This document shows, one piece after another, positions 34,450 to 45,720 of a stretch of 64,000 bases of DNA. The notes below the pieces were generated by a model. The model was given only the letters and a program-made list of their open reading frames with translations. It searched no databases and had not been told where the DNA came from. This DNA comes from Trinickia mobilis. GTDB lineage: Bacteria > Pseudomonadota > Gammaproteobacteria > Burkholderiales > Burkholderiaceae. The stretch spans positions 1 through 64,000 of the forward strand of contig NZ_JAFLRF010000005.1 in the NCBI RefSeq assembly GCF_017315705.1, given 5' to 3'. Every line of letters begins with the position of its first letter. The first letter of the stretch is position 1. The position numbers and the translations under genes are program-made.

Positions 34450-36219
34450 ATGGACGCGAATCCATTTTTGAAAGTGCAGCGCCTAGGGCGCGCGCTGATG
34501 CTGCCGATTGCGGTGCTGCCGGTCGCAGGCATTCTGCTGCGGCTCGGCCAGGCCGACGTTTTGAACATCAAGATGATCGCGGATGCGGGCGGCGCGATCT
34601 TCGACAATCTGCCGTTGCTGTTCGCAATCGGCGTGGCGGTGGGTTTCGCGAAGGACAACAACGGCGTGGCGGCGTTGGCAGGGGCGATCGGCTACCTCGT
34701 CGAAATCGCGGTGATGAAGGACATCAACGACAAGCTCAATATGGGCGTGCTGTCGGGGATCATCGCCGGCATCGTCGCGGGGATGCTGTACAACAAGTAC
34801 AAGGACATCAAGCTGCCCGACTACCTCGCGTTCTTCGGAGGGAAACGCTTCGTGCCGATTGTCACGGGGCTCGTCTGCGTGGTGCTCGGGATCGTGTTCG
34901 GCTATGTCTGGCAGCCCGTGCAGGCGGCCATCGACGCGGCCGGCCACTGGCTCACCACGGCGGGCGCGATCGGCGTGTTCGTGTTCGGCGTGCTGAACCG
35001 GCTGCTGCTCGTCACCGGCCTGCACCACATCATCAATTCGCTCGCATGGTTCGTGTTCGGCACGTTCACGCCGCCGGGCGGCGGCGCGGCCGTGACCGGC
35101 GACCTGCACCGCTTCTTCGCGGGCGACCCGACCGCGGGCGGCTTCATGACGGGCTTCTTCCCGATCATGATGTTCGGCCTGCCGGCCGCGTGCCTGGCGA
35201 TGCTGCATGAAGCGCCGAAGGAGCGCCGCGCGATGGTCGGCGGCCTCTTGTTCTCGATGGCGCTGACGTCGTTCCTGACCGGCGTGACCGAGCCGATCGA
35301 GTTCAGCTTCATGTTCCTCGCGCCGGTGCTGTACGCGATCCACGCGGTGCTGACAGGGCTGTCGCTCGCGATCTGCTCCGCGCTCGGCATTCACCTCGGC
35401 TTCACGTTCTCGGCCGGTGCGATCGACTACGTGCTGAACTACGGGCTGTCGACGAAGGGCTGGCTCGCGATTCCGATCGGGCTCGCCTATGCGGTCGTGT
35501 ACTACGGCCTGTTCCGCTTCTTCATCCGCAAGTTCAACATGGCGACGCCGGGCCGCGAGCCGGCGACCGCGGACGCGCAAGTCGAATCGTATGCCACGGG
35601 CGGCTACGTGGCCCCGACGGCCGGTGCGGCCGTGCCGCGCGCCCAGCGCTATATCGCGGCGCTCGGCGGCGCAGCGAATCTGACGCTCGTCGATGCCTGC
35701 ACGACGCGCCTGCGCCTGACGGTGGCAGACTCGAACAAGGTCTCGGAAGCCGAATTGAAGACGGTCGGCGCGCGCGGCGTGCTCAAGCGCGGTGCGGGTG
35801 CGGTGCAGGTGATCATCGGGCCGGAGGCGGACATCATCGCCGACGAAATTCGTGCGGCCATCGGCGGCGACGCCGGCACGGCGGCTGCGGCGGGCGGCGC
35901 CAAGGCGGCGGTTGCGGCAACTTCGGCGCCAGGGTCCGTTTCGGAAACGGGGCCGCTCGATCCGGAACCGGCGCGCTGGCTCGCGGTGTTCGGCGGCGCG
36001 ACGAACGTCGTCTCGCTCGATGCGGTGGCGGCGACGCGCTTGCGCGTCGTGGTGCGCGATCCGTCGGCGGTCGACCGCTCGCGCCTCGCGTCGCTCGACG
36101 TGGCTTGGGTGTCGGCCGATACGTTCCATATCGTCTGCGGCCAAGCGGCAAAGCGCTACGAAGAGCAACTGACGGCGCGCCTGCCGTCGCCGGGTGGCGC
36201 GGCGCCTCAGCCGGCGTAA
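34450..36219 (+). CDS. nagE: PTS N-acetylglucosamine permease IIC-IIB with an extra degenerate IIB domain
   Basis: It imports and phosphorylates GlcNAc. The 589-residue protein begins with the IIC membrane domain (about 1-375; GVLNRLLLVTGLHHIINSL and TGVTEPIEFSFMFLAP). It is followed by a IIB domain (about 400-470) with phospho-Cys417 in VDACTTRLRL. After an Ala-rich linker comes a second IIB-like domain (about 510-578) where the Cys is replaced by Val526 in LDAVAATRLRV, so it cannot carry phosphate. GGAGG at 34439-34443 precedes the ATG. EIIA comes from the fused protein upstream. Confidence 0.93.
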   Translation: MDANPFLKVQRLGRALMLPIAVLPVAGILLRLGQADVLNIKMIADAGGAIFDNLPLLFAIGVAVGFAKDNNGVAALAGAIGYLVEIAVMKDINDKLNMGVLSGIIAGIVAGMLYNKYKDIKLPDYLAFFGGKRFVPIVTGLVCVVLGIVFGYVWQPVQAAIDAAGHWLTTAGAIGVFVFGVLNRLLLVTGLHHIINSLAWFVFGTFTPPGGGAAVTGDLHRFFAGDPTAGGFMTGFFPIMMFGLPAACLAMLHEAPKERRAMVGGLLFSMALTSFLTGVTEPIEFSFMFLAPVLYAIHAVLTGLSLAICSALGIHLGFTFSAGAIDYVLNYGLSTKGWLAIPIGLAYAVVYYGLFRFFIRKFNMATPGREPATADAQVESYATGGYVAPTAGAAVPRAQRYIAALGGAANLTLVDACTTRLRLTVADSNKVSEAELKTVGARGVLKRGAGAVQVIIGPEADIIADEIRAAIGGDAGTAAAAGGAKAAVAATSAPGSVSETGPLDPEPARWLAVFGGATNVVSLDAVAATRLRVVVRDPSAVDRSRLASLDVAWVSADTFHIVCGQAAKRYEEQLTARLPSPGGAAPQPA

Positions 36220-36253
36220 TGTGATCCGCTAACTGCCCTCGGGCGGCAGCGAA

Positions 36254-36307
36254 AAGGGCGTTCTGCGTGGCGATTGGATTGCCGGGCAGAACGCCCTTGT
36301 CGTTTTT
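36254..36307 (+). terminator. Terminator of the nag operon
   Basis: AAGGGCGTTCTGC and GCAGAACGCCCTT form a 13-bp stem with a 19-base loop, followed by GTCGTTTTT. It lies 35 bases after nagE. Confidence 0.75.
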
Positions 36308-36449
36308 GCTCGATATCGGCGGATATTCAGCGGGGGTGGATTAACTTGATTCCCGCGCGAATTAATCGATCGAATGGCGATTGAATTGCGAGAATTTCAT
36401 CGGTTGAACCAGTGACGCTTGTTGCTTCAGATTGATCATTTGCGGTTTT

Positions 36450-36524
36450 TTACGCGATGACGAAAATGTTGACGCCGAACGCCAGCGCCACGCCGATGCC
36501 GAGAATCCAACTGAAGTACCACAT
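36450..36524 (-). CDS. cydX: Cytochrome bd oxidase small subunit CydX
   Basis: This tiny gene starts at ATG 36524 and stops TAA at 36452-36450, encoding 24 residues. It begins MWYFSWILGIGVALAFGV, the hallmark of CydX single-helix subunits that stabilise the heme site of CydAB. It is shorter than the ~37-residue E. coli protein: the polar C-terminal tail after the helix is missing. It lies 42 bases after cydB. Confidence 0.85.
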   Translation of the reverse strand: MWYFSWILGIGVALAFGVNIFVIA

Positions 36525-36565
36525 GATCCACGCCTCTCTGATCTGATGTCCGGCGCGCTGCCGCC

Positions 36566-37702
36566 TCAATACATCGAATGCTTGTTCTGCTCTAGCGCTT
36601 GATGTGTGACCTTGCCGCGCATCACGCGATACACCCAGCCGGTGTAGAGCAGCACGATCGGCAGGAACACGACGACCGCGCCGAGCATGATCTCTAGCGT
36701 CAGACGGCTCGACGTCGAATCCCACACCGTGAGGCTGCTCTTCGGATCGAGCGACGACGGCATGATGAAGGGGAACATCGAGAAGCCCGCGGTCAGGATC
36801 ACGCCGGCGATCATGAGCGCGGTTGAGATGAACGCGGTCTTCTCCAGACGCGAGCCGGCGAGGACGAGCGCGAACAGGCCGCCCACGATGCCGGCGACCG
36901 GTGCCGCGATCATCCACGGGTAGTGCCAGTAGTTCGCGAGCCACATGCCGGCACTGGCTTCGGCGGTCTTGAGCAGCGGGTTCGCGACGGCGTCGAGCGG
37001 CGCCGGATTCGTGATCTGATAGCCGCCGATGACCGTTGCCACGAGCACGCCGGCGATCACGAAGAACACGACCGCGGCGAGCGAAGCGATGCGCAGTGCG
37101 ATCGACGCACGACGCGCGATCACGCCATCGCTTTTCATCTTCACGAACGCCGCGCCGTGCGCGGCCAGCATCGCGACGCTGACGAGCCCGCACAGCACCG
37201 CGAATGGATTGAGCAGCGCGAAGAAGCCGCCGTGATACGTGACGCGCAAATCGCTGTCGAACGAGAACGGCACGCCTTCGAGCAGATTGCCGAACGCGAT
37301 GCCGAACACGAGCGCGGGGACGAAGCCGCCGATGAAGAGGGCCCAGTCCCACGCGCTGCGCCAGCGCGGATCGGCGCGCTTGCTGCGATAGTCGAAGCCG
37401 ACCGGCCGGAGGAACAGCGAAAACAGCACGAGCAGCATCGCGAAGTAAAAGCCCGAGAACGACGCCGCGTAGACGAGCGGCCACGCGGCGAACATCGCGC
37501 CGCCGGCGGTGATGAGCCAGACCTGATTGCCTTCCCAGGTGGCGCCGACCGTATTCATGACGATGCGGCGCTCCTCGTCCGTCTTGCCGATGAAGGGCAG
37601 CAGCATCGCGGCGCCCATGTCGAAACCGTCGGTGAGCGCGAAGCCGATCAGCAGCACGCCGATCAGCACCCACCAGATCAGCTTGAGGGTTGCGTAATCC
37701 AT
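36566..37702 (-). CDS. cydB: Cytochrome d ubiquinol oxidase subunit II
   Basis: It is the non-catalytic partner of CydA in the high-affinity bd quinol oxidase. The 378-residue, roughly nine-helix protein shows family segments [20 protein letters not shown] (about 18-37), [19 protein letters not shown] (about 51-69) and [20 protein letters not shown] (about 310-329). It is followed by cydX and preceded by cydA by 54 bases. Confidence 0.95.
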   Translation of the reverse strand: MDYATLKLIWWVLIGVLLIGFALTDGFDMGAAMLLPFIGKTDEERRIVMNTVGATWEGNQVWLITAGGAMFAAWPLVYAASFSGFYFAMLLVLFSLFLRPVGFDYRSKRADPRWRSAWDWALFIGGFVPALVFGIAFGNLLEGVPFSFDSDLRVTYHGGFFALLNPFAVLCGLVSVAMLAAHGAAFVKMKSDGVIARRASIALRIASLAAVVFFVIAGVLVATVIGGYQITNPAPLDAVANPLLKTAEASAGMWLANYWHYPWMIAAPVAGIVGGLFALVLAGSRLEKTAFISTALMIAGVILTAGFSMFPFIMPSSLDPKSSLTVWDSTSSRLTLEIMLGAVVVFLPIVLLYTGWVYRVMRGKVTHQALEQNKHSMY

Positions 37703-37756
37703 GATGATTCTTTCCCTTGGTTAGCGTCGCGGGTTCGCGTGTCTCTGCGTGTTTCG

Positions 37757-39352
37757 TCAGGCAGCGGTGTGGCCCGAGAGGCCGACGCGATCCTGCTCCC
37801 CGAGTTCGTGGTGGTAGCGCCCTGTCTGCAGCGACGACGGGCCGAGGCGCGCGTACTTGAACATCAGTGTGATCTCCACGATGAAGAGCGCCGTATAGAA
37901 CACCACGAAGCCGGCGAGGCTCAGATACAAGTCCCCGGCGGAAAGGCTCGACGCGGACAGGCGGGTCGGCAGAATCCCGGCAATCGTCCACGGCTGACGG
38001 CCGAGCTCAGCCACGACCCAGCCGAATTCGGCGGCAATCCACGGCAGCGGAATCGCCCACACGGCCCAGCGCAGGAACCAGCGCTTGTTTTCCTGCAGGA
38101 GCGTGCGCCGCGCGCAGAACCAGAACGCCGCGACGAATGTCGCGAGGAACAGGATCCCCAAGGCGACCATGATGCGGAACGAGAAGAACACCGGCGCGAC
38201 AGGCGGGATCGTCTTCTTCGCCGCCGCTTGGATCTGCTCCGGCGTCGCGTCGGTCACGTTCGCTGTGAATGGCCTGAGCATCAGGCCGAAGCCAAGGTCC
38301 TCCTTGTACTTCTCGAAAGTCGCGTGCGTGGCGTCGGTCGTGTCGCCTTCCTTGATCTTCTGCAGCGCGCCGTACGCGAGCATGCCGTTCTTGATGCGGC
38401 CTTCGTTTTCGGCGATCAGGTCCTTCAGGCCGATCACCTGCTCGTCGATCGAACGCGTCGCGATAATTCCGAGCGCGTACGGAATACGGATCGCGTGGTC
38501 GGTGCGTTGCGCTTCCTGGTTCGGGAAGCCGATCACCGTGAACGGCGCCGGTGCGGGCGCCGTCTCCCATTCGGATTCGATCGCGGCGAGCTTGACCTTC
38601 TGCACTTCACCGGTGTTGTAGCCGGATTCGTCGCCGAGCACGATCACGCACAACGTCGACGCCAGGCCGAAGCCCGCAGCGATCGCGAACGAGCGCAGCG
38701 CGAACTGGGTGTCGCGCTTCTTGAGCAAATACCACGACGAGATGCCGAGCACGAACATCGACGCCGTCACATAGCCCGCCGACACCGTGTGCACGAACTT
38801 CACCTGCGCGACCGGATTGAACACGACCTGGAAGAGGCTCGTGAGCTCCATCCGCATCGTTTCGTAGTTGAACTCGGCGCCGACCGGATTGTTCATCCAG
38901 CCGTTGGCGACGAGAATCCACAGCGCCGACAGATTAGAGCCGAGCGCCACGAGAAACGTGACGATCAAGTGCTGGACCCGCGGCAGCCGGTTCCACCCGA
39001 AGAAGAACAGGCCGACGAAGGTCGATTCGAGGAAGAAGGCCATCAGGCCTTCGACGGCGAGCGGCACACCGAAGATATCGCCGACGTAGTGCGAGTAGTA
39101 CGACCAATTCGTGCCGAACTGGAATTCGAGCGTGAGGCCGGTGACCACGCCCATCGCGAAGTTGATCCCGAAGAGCTTGCCCCAGAACTGGGTCATGTCC
39201 TTGTAGACCTGCTTGCCGGTCATCACGTAGACCGCTTCCATGATGACGAGCAGCCACGAAAGGCCGAGTGTCAGCGGCACGAACAGAAAGTGATACAGCG
39301 CCGTGACGGCGAACTGCAGCCGCGACAGGTCGACGACTTCAGTGCTGAGCAT
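37757..39352 (-). CDS. cydA: Cytochrome d ubiquinol oxidase subunit I
   Basis: It oxidises ubiquinol and reduces oxygen at hemes b558, b595 and d. The 531-residue protein has [20 protein letters not shown] with the heme His19-type ligand near the N-terminus, and [18 protein letters not shown] near the C-terminus. The periplasmic Q-loop region between these is of the long type ([20 protein letters not shown]). The cydA start overlaps the end of cydP by 14 bases. Confidence 0.95.
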   Translation of the reverse strand: MLSTEVVDLSRLQFAVTALYHFLFVPLTLGLSWLLVIMEAVYVMTGKQVYKDMTQFWGKLFGINFAMGVVTGLTLEFQFGTNWSYYSHYVGDIFGVPLAVEGLMAFFLESTFVGLFFFGWNRLPRVQHLIVTFLVALGSNLSALWILVANGWMNNPVGAEFNYETMRMELTSLFQVVFNPVAQVKFVHTVSAGYVTASMFVLGISSWYLLKKRDTQFALRSFAIAAGFGLASTLCVIVLGDESGYNTGEVQKVKLAAIESEWETAPAPAPFTVIGFPNQEAQRTDHAIRIPYALGIIATRSIDEQVIGLKDLIAENEGRIKNGMLAYGALQKIKEGDTTDATHATFEKYKEDLGFGLMLRPFTANVTDATPEQIQAAAKKTIPPVAPVFFSFRIMVALGILFLATFVAAFWFCARRTLLQENKRWFLRWAVWAIPLPWIAAEFGWVVAELGRQPWTIAGILPTRLSASSLSAGDLYLSLAGFVVFYTALFIVEITLMFKYARLGPSSLQTGRYHHELGEQDRVGLSGHTAA

Positions 39353-39626
39353 GTTGTGCGCCTCGGGACGGGGGGGACGCCGGCACGGCGAAGAGCGCCT
39401 GTGCGACTGCGGCGGGGGACATCGACATGTGCTCCGCCTGCGGGTGATTGAAGAAGGCGTATTTGAGCGCCATCAGGAGCGCGATCTTGATCGCGAGCAC
39501 GACGGTGATGTCGCGTGCGAGCGTCGGACCCTGTGCCCAGGCGACGATGCGCGTCCTAATGCCGCGCTTTGGATTGGGCGGACGGGCTTTACGCGGCGTG
39601 TTTTTATTGACGAGTGTGGTGGTCAT
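39339..39626 (-). CDS. cydP: Putative cytochrome oxidase small subunit CydP
   Basis: The 95-residue protein has a basic N-terminus, one membrane helix (about 38-60, [21 protein letters not shown]) and a Pro/Ala-rich tail. Position directly before cydA with a 14-base overlap and the RDIxVVLxIK...FF layout match the family annotated as CydP in Burkholderiales. Its biochemical role is not known to me. It would be the first gene of the cydPABX operon. Confidence 0.7.
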   Translation of the reverse strand: MTTTLVNKNTPRKARPPNPKRGIRTRIVAWAQGPTLARDITVVLAIKIALLMALKYAFFNHPQAEHMSMSPAAVAQALFAVPASPPSRGAQHAQH

Positions 39627-39879
39627 GATTGTTTAGGGGCGATGTTGCATTGCCTTTTCAATCGGAATCGCCAAATGCCGCTCGCAATCTTTTAAACCGG
39701 ATGAAATAGGGTGACTGACAGATTCGGCTAAACCGTCAGGAGATATTACGTTAAGCGGAGGATACCCCTTAAGGGGCTAGATGCGACAAACGGTCGCGAA
39801 ACTTTCGAGGCCAGTGCTGTTTTTTGAGATTTTGTCGCAGCGCAATGACCCTTTGGGTGCAGGGCAAAAAATAGGCGAG
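39627..39879. other. Upstream region of the cyd operon
   Basis: The region between cydP and the rpoH terminator holds no gene. It is relatively AT-rich (for example 39641-39715). I looked for an FNR box (TTGAT-N4-ATCAA) and did not see one. Confidence 0.3.
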
Positions 39880-39910
39880 AAAAAGCCCGCCGTCTTTCGA
39901 CGGCGGGCTG
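39880..39910 (-). terminator. Terminator of rpoH
   Basis: On the minus strand AGCCCGCCGTC and GACGGCGGGCT pair around GAAA and end in TTTTT. It lies about 45 bases after the rpoH stop. Confidence 0.85.
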
Positions 39911-39954
39911 TCTATCTCCGGCCCGAAAACGCGCCAGATCCGGCGCCCGGCGGA

Positions 39955-40890
<936 letters not shown>

Positions 40891-40949
40891 GGGCGAAACT
40901 CCTTTGGAATCAGACAAAGGCTTACTCAGAAAAGACTCCACGGTGGATG

Positions 40950-40976
40950 TTAGCACTCCGGGTCACTGAGTGCTAA
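40950..40976 (-). promoter_or_regulatory. CIRCE operator (HrcA binding site) upstream of rpoH
   Basis: TTAGCACTC at 40950-40958 and GAGTGCTAA at 40968-40976 are separated by exactly nine bases, matching the CIRCE consensus without mismatch. It begins 59 bases upstream of the GTG start of rpoH, so HrcA probably represses rpoH. Confidence 0.92.
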
Positions 40977-41007
40977 TCCTTAGAGCGAGTAGGGGCGCCC
41001 GAGTTCC

Positions 41008-41029
41008 TATCAAAAATGAAGATTTGATA
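41008..41029. promoter_or_regulatory. Inverted repeat upstream of the rpoH CIRCE
   Basis: TATCAAA at 41008-41014 and TTTGATA at 41023-41029 form a perfect 7-base inverted repeat with an 8-base spacer. It lies 31 bases beyond CIRCE in the rpoH-pagL spacer. The binding protein is unknown. Confidence 0.5.
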
Positions 41030-41116
41030 GCTGATGGTACACCCTATTGTGTCCCAAGGTGCCTCGTGCAAATTGGGTGAGGATCGGCGAGCGCTGTGGT
41101 AAAGACTACTATTATT

Positions 41117-41150
41117 GTCATTTTTGAAAGAATTTTATTCTCAAAATGAC
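41117..41150. promoter_or_regulatory. Long AT-rich imperfect palindrome between rpoH and pagL
   Basis: GTCATTTTTGAAAGAAT and ATTCTCAAAATGAC pair with small bulges around TTT. It lies about 100 bases before pagL. It may be an operator or an RNA hairpin in the pagL leader. Confidence 0.45.
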
Positions 41151-41251
41151 GCGTATCAGGAACTTCCGTTAACATAAGATCGATTTCCGTCGGAGACCGT
41201 TGTCGCAACAACCCTCGGCACGCATGCTCAACCGATTAGTTGGAGTGTTCA

Positions 41252-41815
41252 ATGAAAAATAGAAAGCCCTGGCGAAGCGAGTTGGCGCTCAAAGGAGCCA
41301 TGCTTCTGACCCTTTGCGGCGTGTGTTCAGCCGCATCCGCCGACCAGTTCGGCGTGCAAATCGGGGGCGGGATCGCAGACCACGATGTGAAGAAGGCCGA
41401 TCTCGGATTCGTGTGGGACCCGAACCTGACCTGGTGGTACATCGGCGGCTTCCATTTCACGGTGGTCGGCGAAGCGCACGTTGCCTATTGGCACGCGGCC
41501 GGCGCCAACATCAACAGCAACATCTATGAAGTAGGCGCGACGCCCGTGTTCCGCTTCATTAAGGATTCCGGCGCGATCCGGCCGTTTTTCGAGGCGGGCG
41601 TTGGCGTACGGTTCCTGTCGCACCCCACCATCTCGAGCAACTACACGCTGTCCACGGCGTTTCAGTTCGCCGACATGGTCGGCGTCGGCGCCCAGTTCGG
41701 CAGCCGCCAGCAGTATTTGGCGGGGTTCCGCTTTCAGCACATCTCGAACGCCGATATCAAACGGCCGAATCCTGGTATAAATTTCAGCCAGCTATATCTG
41801 CAATACAACTTCTGA
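41252..41815 (+). CDS. pagL: PagL-like lipid A 3-O-deacylase (acyloxyacyl hydrolase family)
   Basis: It is predicted to be an outer-membrane beta-barrel that removes the 3-position acyl chain of lipid A. The 187-residue protein has a signal peptide ending ASA-DQ (about residue 30) and the family motif FRFQHISNADIKRPNPG with His163 and Ser165. The residue that aligns with the catalytic Glu of Pseudomonas PagL (14 after the His) is Asn177 in PGINF, so activity or mechanism may differ. TTGGAGTG precedes the ATG; an in-frame start at 41240 is less likely. Confidence 0.82.
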   Translation: MKNRKPWRSELALKGAMLLTLCGVCSAASADQFGVQIGGGIADHDVKKADLGFVWDPNLTWWYIGGFHFTVVGEAHVAYWHAAGANINSNIYEVGATPVFRFIKDSGAIRPFFEAGVGVRFLSHPTISSNYTLSTAFQFADMVGVGAQFGSRQQYLAGFRFQHISNADIKRPNPGINFSQLYLQYNF

Positions 41816-41860
41816 CGAGCGTGACCGCGATGCGGCGCCTCGAGGGATGGGAGCTGAGCG

Positions 41861-42244
41861 ATGGCGGCAAAAGTGATCGAGGCGATTCGCGGACTGGAGC
41901 GCGACCGGTTCCGCGCGATGGTCGATGGCAATGGCCAGTTGCTTGAAGCGTTGCTCTCGGAGAGCGCGAGCTTCGTTCATACGAACGGCAAACGTGAGAC
42001 CAAGCAGCAGTTCATCGATGCCATCACTGCCGGCCGTCGCCGCTATCGGCAGATCGAAGTCCAATCGCAGGATGTCGTGGTGGTCGGCCGCGAAACGTGC
42101 GTGGTGACCGGGCGCGCGCTGATCGAGATGGAGGCGAACAGCGGGGCGCTGCTGTTTCCGATCGCCTATACGTCGATTCAGACGCAGCAGGATGGGCAGT
42201 GGCGGCTCGTTGCGTGGCAGGCCACGCGGTGCGCAGTCGAGTAA
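41861..42244 (+). CDS. SnoaL/NTF2-like protein (DUF4440 type)
   Basis: The 127-residue protein has the cone-fold pattern of small NTF2-like proteins: ERDRFRAMVDGNGQLLEALL, then SASFVHTNGKRETKQQFIDA, and the ending GQWRLVAWQATR. Members act as enzymes, ligand binders or protein partners, so no specific function can be assigned. It starts 45 bases after pagL on the same strand. No catalytic residues are recognisable. Confidence 0.75.
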   Translation: MAAKVIEAIRGLERDRFRAMVDGNGQLLEALLSESASFVHTNGKRETKQQFIDAITAGRRRYRQIEVQSQDVVVVGRETCVVTGRALIEMEANSGALLFPIAYTSIQTQQDGQWRLVAWQATRCAVE

Positions 42245-42269
42245 CCCGTAGTGTGAGTTCGCTCGAAAA

Positions 42270-42291
42270 GCGGTCGGGCCCCATGCAACGC
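42270..42291 (+). repeat. Fragment of the 49-bp repeat family
   Basis: CGGTCGGGCCCCATGCAACG matches the tail of the repeat unit (GGTCCCATGCAACGC). The palindromic part is missing. Confidence 0.45.
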
Positions 42292-42335
42292 TGGATCGCT
42301 GCCTGGGGCGTTTTGCGCATCCCTGATCCGTTTTC

Positions 42336-42364
42336 ACCCCGGCGGCATGTTGCGCCGCCGGGGT
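42336..42364. terminator. Hairpin between convergent NTF2-like gene and leuA
   Basis: ACCCCGGCGGC and GCCGCCGGGGT form a perfect 11-bp stem with a 7-base loop. There is no clear T-run on either strand, so it is only a probable terminator. Confidence 0.45.
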
Positions 42365-42407
42365 GTATTGCACCGCTTGCCGCCTGTATGGCTCGATGAG
42401 CGCGTGA

Positions 42408-44201
<1,794 letters not shown>

Positions 44202-44266
44202 CTACAGGTTGTAAAAGGGACTGCGTTTGGGGTGAAACAGGAAACAGCTAAGAACTGCTGGGAGGA

Positions 44267-44316
44267 CCGCGCAAGACGCGCGGCGCTACGCCTGGCTAAT
44301 TACGCTAGACGTAGCG
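44267..44316 (-). promoter_or_regulatory. Alternative RNA hairpins after the leu leader peptide
   Basis: On the minus strand CGCTACG within the leader codons (44310-44316) can pair with CGTAGCG after the stop (44284-44290). The following CCGCGC (44278-44283) can instead pair with GCGCGG (44267-44272) around GTCTT. The pairings adjoin and could compete, as expected for an attenuator. No long U-run follows the second hairpin. Confidence 0.4.
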
Positions 44317-44374
44317 ATAGCGACCGCGCTAGGCGGCCGGAAGTAATTCGGAGGGAGTTCTGGAGGAAACACAT
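44300..44374 (-). CDS. leuL: Leucine leader peptide (leuL-like) upstream of leuA
   Basis: ATG at 44374-44372 and TAA at 44302-44300 enclose 24 codons. Six are leucine (positions 4, 8, 15, 19, 21, 23) and the last four of these are all CTA, within nine codons of the stop. CTA is normally avoided in high-GC Burkholderia genes. This is the pattern of leucine attenuator peptides, which stall ribosomes when charged tRNA-Leu is short. No Shine-Dalgarno is visible; with the promoter at 44386-44413 the mRNA would start only a few bases before the ATG, so it may be translated leaderless. Not previously seen by me in annotation. Confidence 0.6.
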   Translation of the reverse strand: MCFLQNSLRITSGRLARSLSLRLA

Positions 44375-44385
44375 AGTGCGGACAC

Positions 44386-44413
44386 TTTATGTCAGCGTGC
44401 TGCGGTGTGTCAA
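44386..44413 (-). promoter_or_regulatory. Promoter of the leuL-leuA transcript
   Basis: On the minus strand TTGACA (44413-44408), a 16-base spacer and CATAAA (44391-44386) form a plausible sigma70 promoter. The predicted transcript start is near 44379, giving a leader of about 315 bases before leuA. Confidence 0.55.
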
Positions 44414-44460
44414 CCCTGTGATTCGTCGCAATAAAATTTTTTGAACGGGCCAACAGGCAA

Positions 44461-45441
44461 TCAACCCGCTCGTTCCGAGACGCCGGCGATCACGTCGATC
44501 TGCCTGGCGACGGCCGTCGGAACGGGCGTTTCGCCGCGCAGCACCGACTCGATCCACGCCGCCGTCGTGTCGGCATCGCGTGCTTCGGGCAGGTCGACTT
44601 CAGGTGCGTCGGGCGACGAGCGCTCCGGCGCGACAAGCATCTCGCAAACGCCGTCGTGCAGCCAGTCGATCTGCACCTGGCGGCGGGTATCGGCCACCGC
44701 CTCGCCTTCGGTGCCGCGCGCGAGCAGCGCGCCGCCGGTTGCCGCGTCCGGATGCTCGCTGAACAGCTTGGTCAGGTTTTCGCGATAGGGCGGATGCGTG
44801 TAGTTCACGAGCCGCAGCCCTGCCGGGGCGAACGGTTGCAGGATTTTGACGAGCGTATGCGTCGAATTGCGCACGCCCATGATCTGGCGCAACAAAAGCA
44901 AACGGGCAAGCTTCGGCGCGAGCGTCGCGATCGGCGCGAACGCGACGCGGCGGCGGGCGATCGCGTCTTCGATCTCGTCGTGCGTACGCGCGGACTCGAT
45001 GCCGAGCTTCGCGAAGATTTCGGCGCTCGTGACGCGCCCGGGGTCCTCGGTGATGCCGTGCACCAGCACCGGCACGCCTTCGCGCGCGAGCAAGAGCGCG
45101 AGCAGCGGCACGAGGTTCGGCTGCTTGCGCGCGCCGTTGTAACTCGGGATCGAGACCGCACGATGCACGCGGTCGTGCACGTGCACCGGCTTGAACGACG
45201 CGTGCGCGGCGGCCAGCATCGCGGCCAGCTCGCCGGCGGTTTCGCCCTTTACGCGATAGGCGAGCAGGATCGCGCCGAGTTCGAGATCCGACACGCGGCC
45301 ATCGAGCATCGCGCTGTAGAGCGCGTAAGTGTCGTCGGCGGACAGCGCTCGCGCTCCGTTCGGTCCGCGGCCGATCTCCTTGATGAAGCGGGCGCATGGA
45401 AAGCGGGCGGCGGCGAGAGCGGTGTCGGCGGTATCGGTCAT
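44461..45441 (-). CDS. ybiB: DNA-binding protein YbiB (TrpD2 family)
   Basis: The 326-residue protein has the anthranilate-phosphoribosyltransferase fold: an N-terminal helical domain (LSADDTYALYSAMLDGRVSD, LELGAILLAYRVKGET) and a Rossmann-like core (VPLLALLLAREGVPVLVHG). E. coli YbiB keeps the fold but binds nucleic acids and is linked to the LexA/SOS regulon. The PRPP motif is not intact, which supports YbiB over TrpD. The ATG at 45441 begins the conserved region; the frame upstream has no protein character. leuA lies downstream on the same strand. Confidence 0.82.
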   Translation of the reverse strand: MTDTADTALAAARFPCARFIKEIGRGPNGARALSADDTYALYSAMLDGRVSDLELGAILLAYRVKGETAGELAAMLAAAHASFKPVHVHDRVHRAVSIPSYNGARKQPNLVPLLALLLAREGVPVLVHGITEDPGRVTSAEIFAKLGIESARTHDEIEDAIARRRVAFAPIATLAPKLARLLLLRQIMGVRNSTHTLVKILQPFAPAGLRLVNYTHPPYRENLTKLFSEHPDAATGGALLARGTEGEAVADTRRQVQIDWLHDGVCEMLVAPERSSPDAPEVDLPEARDADTTAAWIESVLRGETPVPTAVARQIDVIAGVSERAG

Positions 45442-45720
45442 CGGGAAAGAATCGGCAGGGCAACCGGCGGAGTTCGCAAGTCCGGCCGCCGCAATTCGGA
45501 GATAGGCAGGAAGTCCATTGAGTACCGCATTTGAGCGGATCTTGCAAGCAGCGGGCCAAAGGCATCGGCCACGGTGCGGAGCTGCGCGAGATGGCGCTTG
45601 CTTGTGGATTGGCGCGGCGGCAGCGCGGTCATCGGCGCACAACGCACGCGCACGTTAGTTATAAACTTCCTGTTTCGCCGCCTTTCGTGTGGCGCTCACT
45701 GAAGAACGACGGAGAACGGA

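Noticed and set aside
39627-39800. FNR or ArcA site upstream of cydP
   Set aside because: No TTGAT-N4-ATCAA or close variant was seen; oxygen control of the cyd operon cannot be claimed from the sequence.
44232-44444. Plus-strand 70-codon frame opposite the leuA leader
   Set aside because: It is antisense to the leu leader peptide and promoter, has no domain, and is explained as a shadow.
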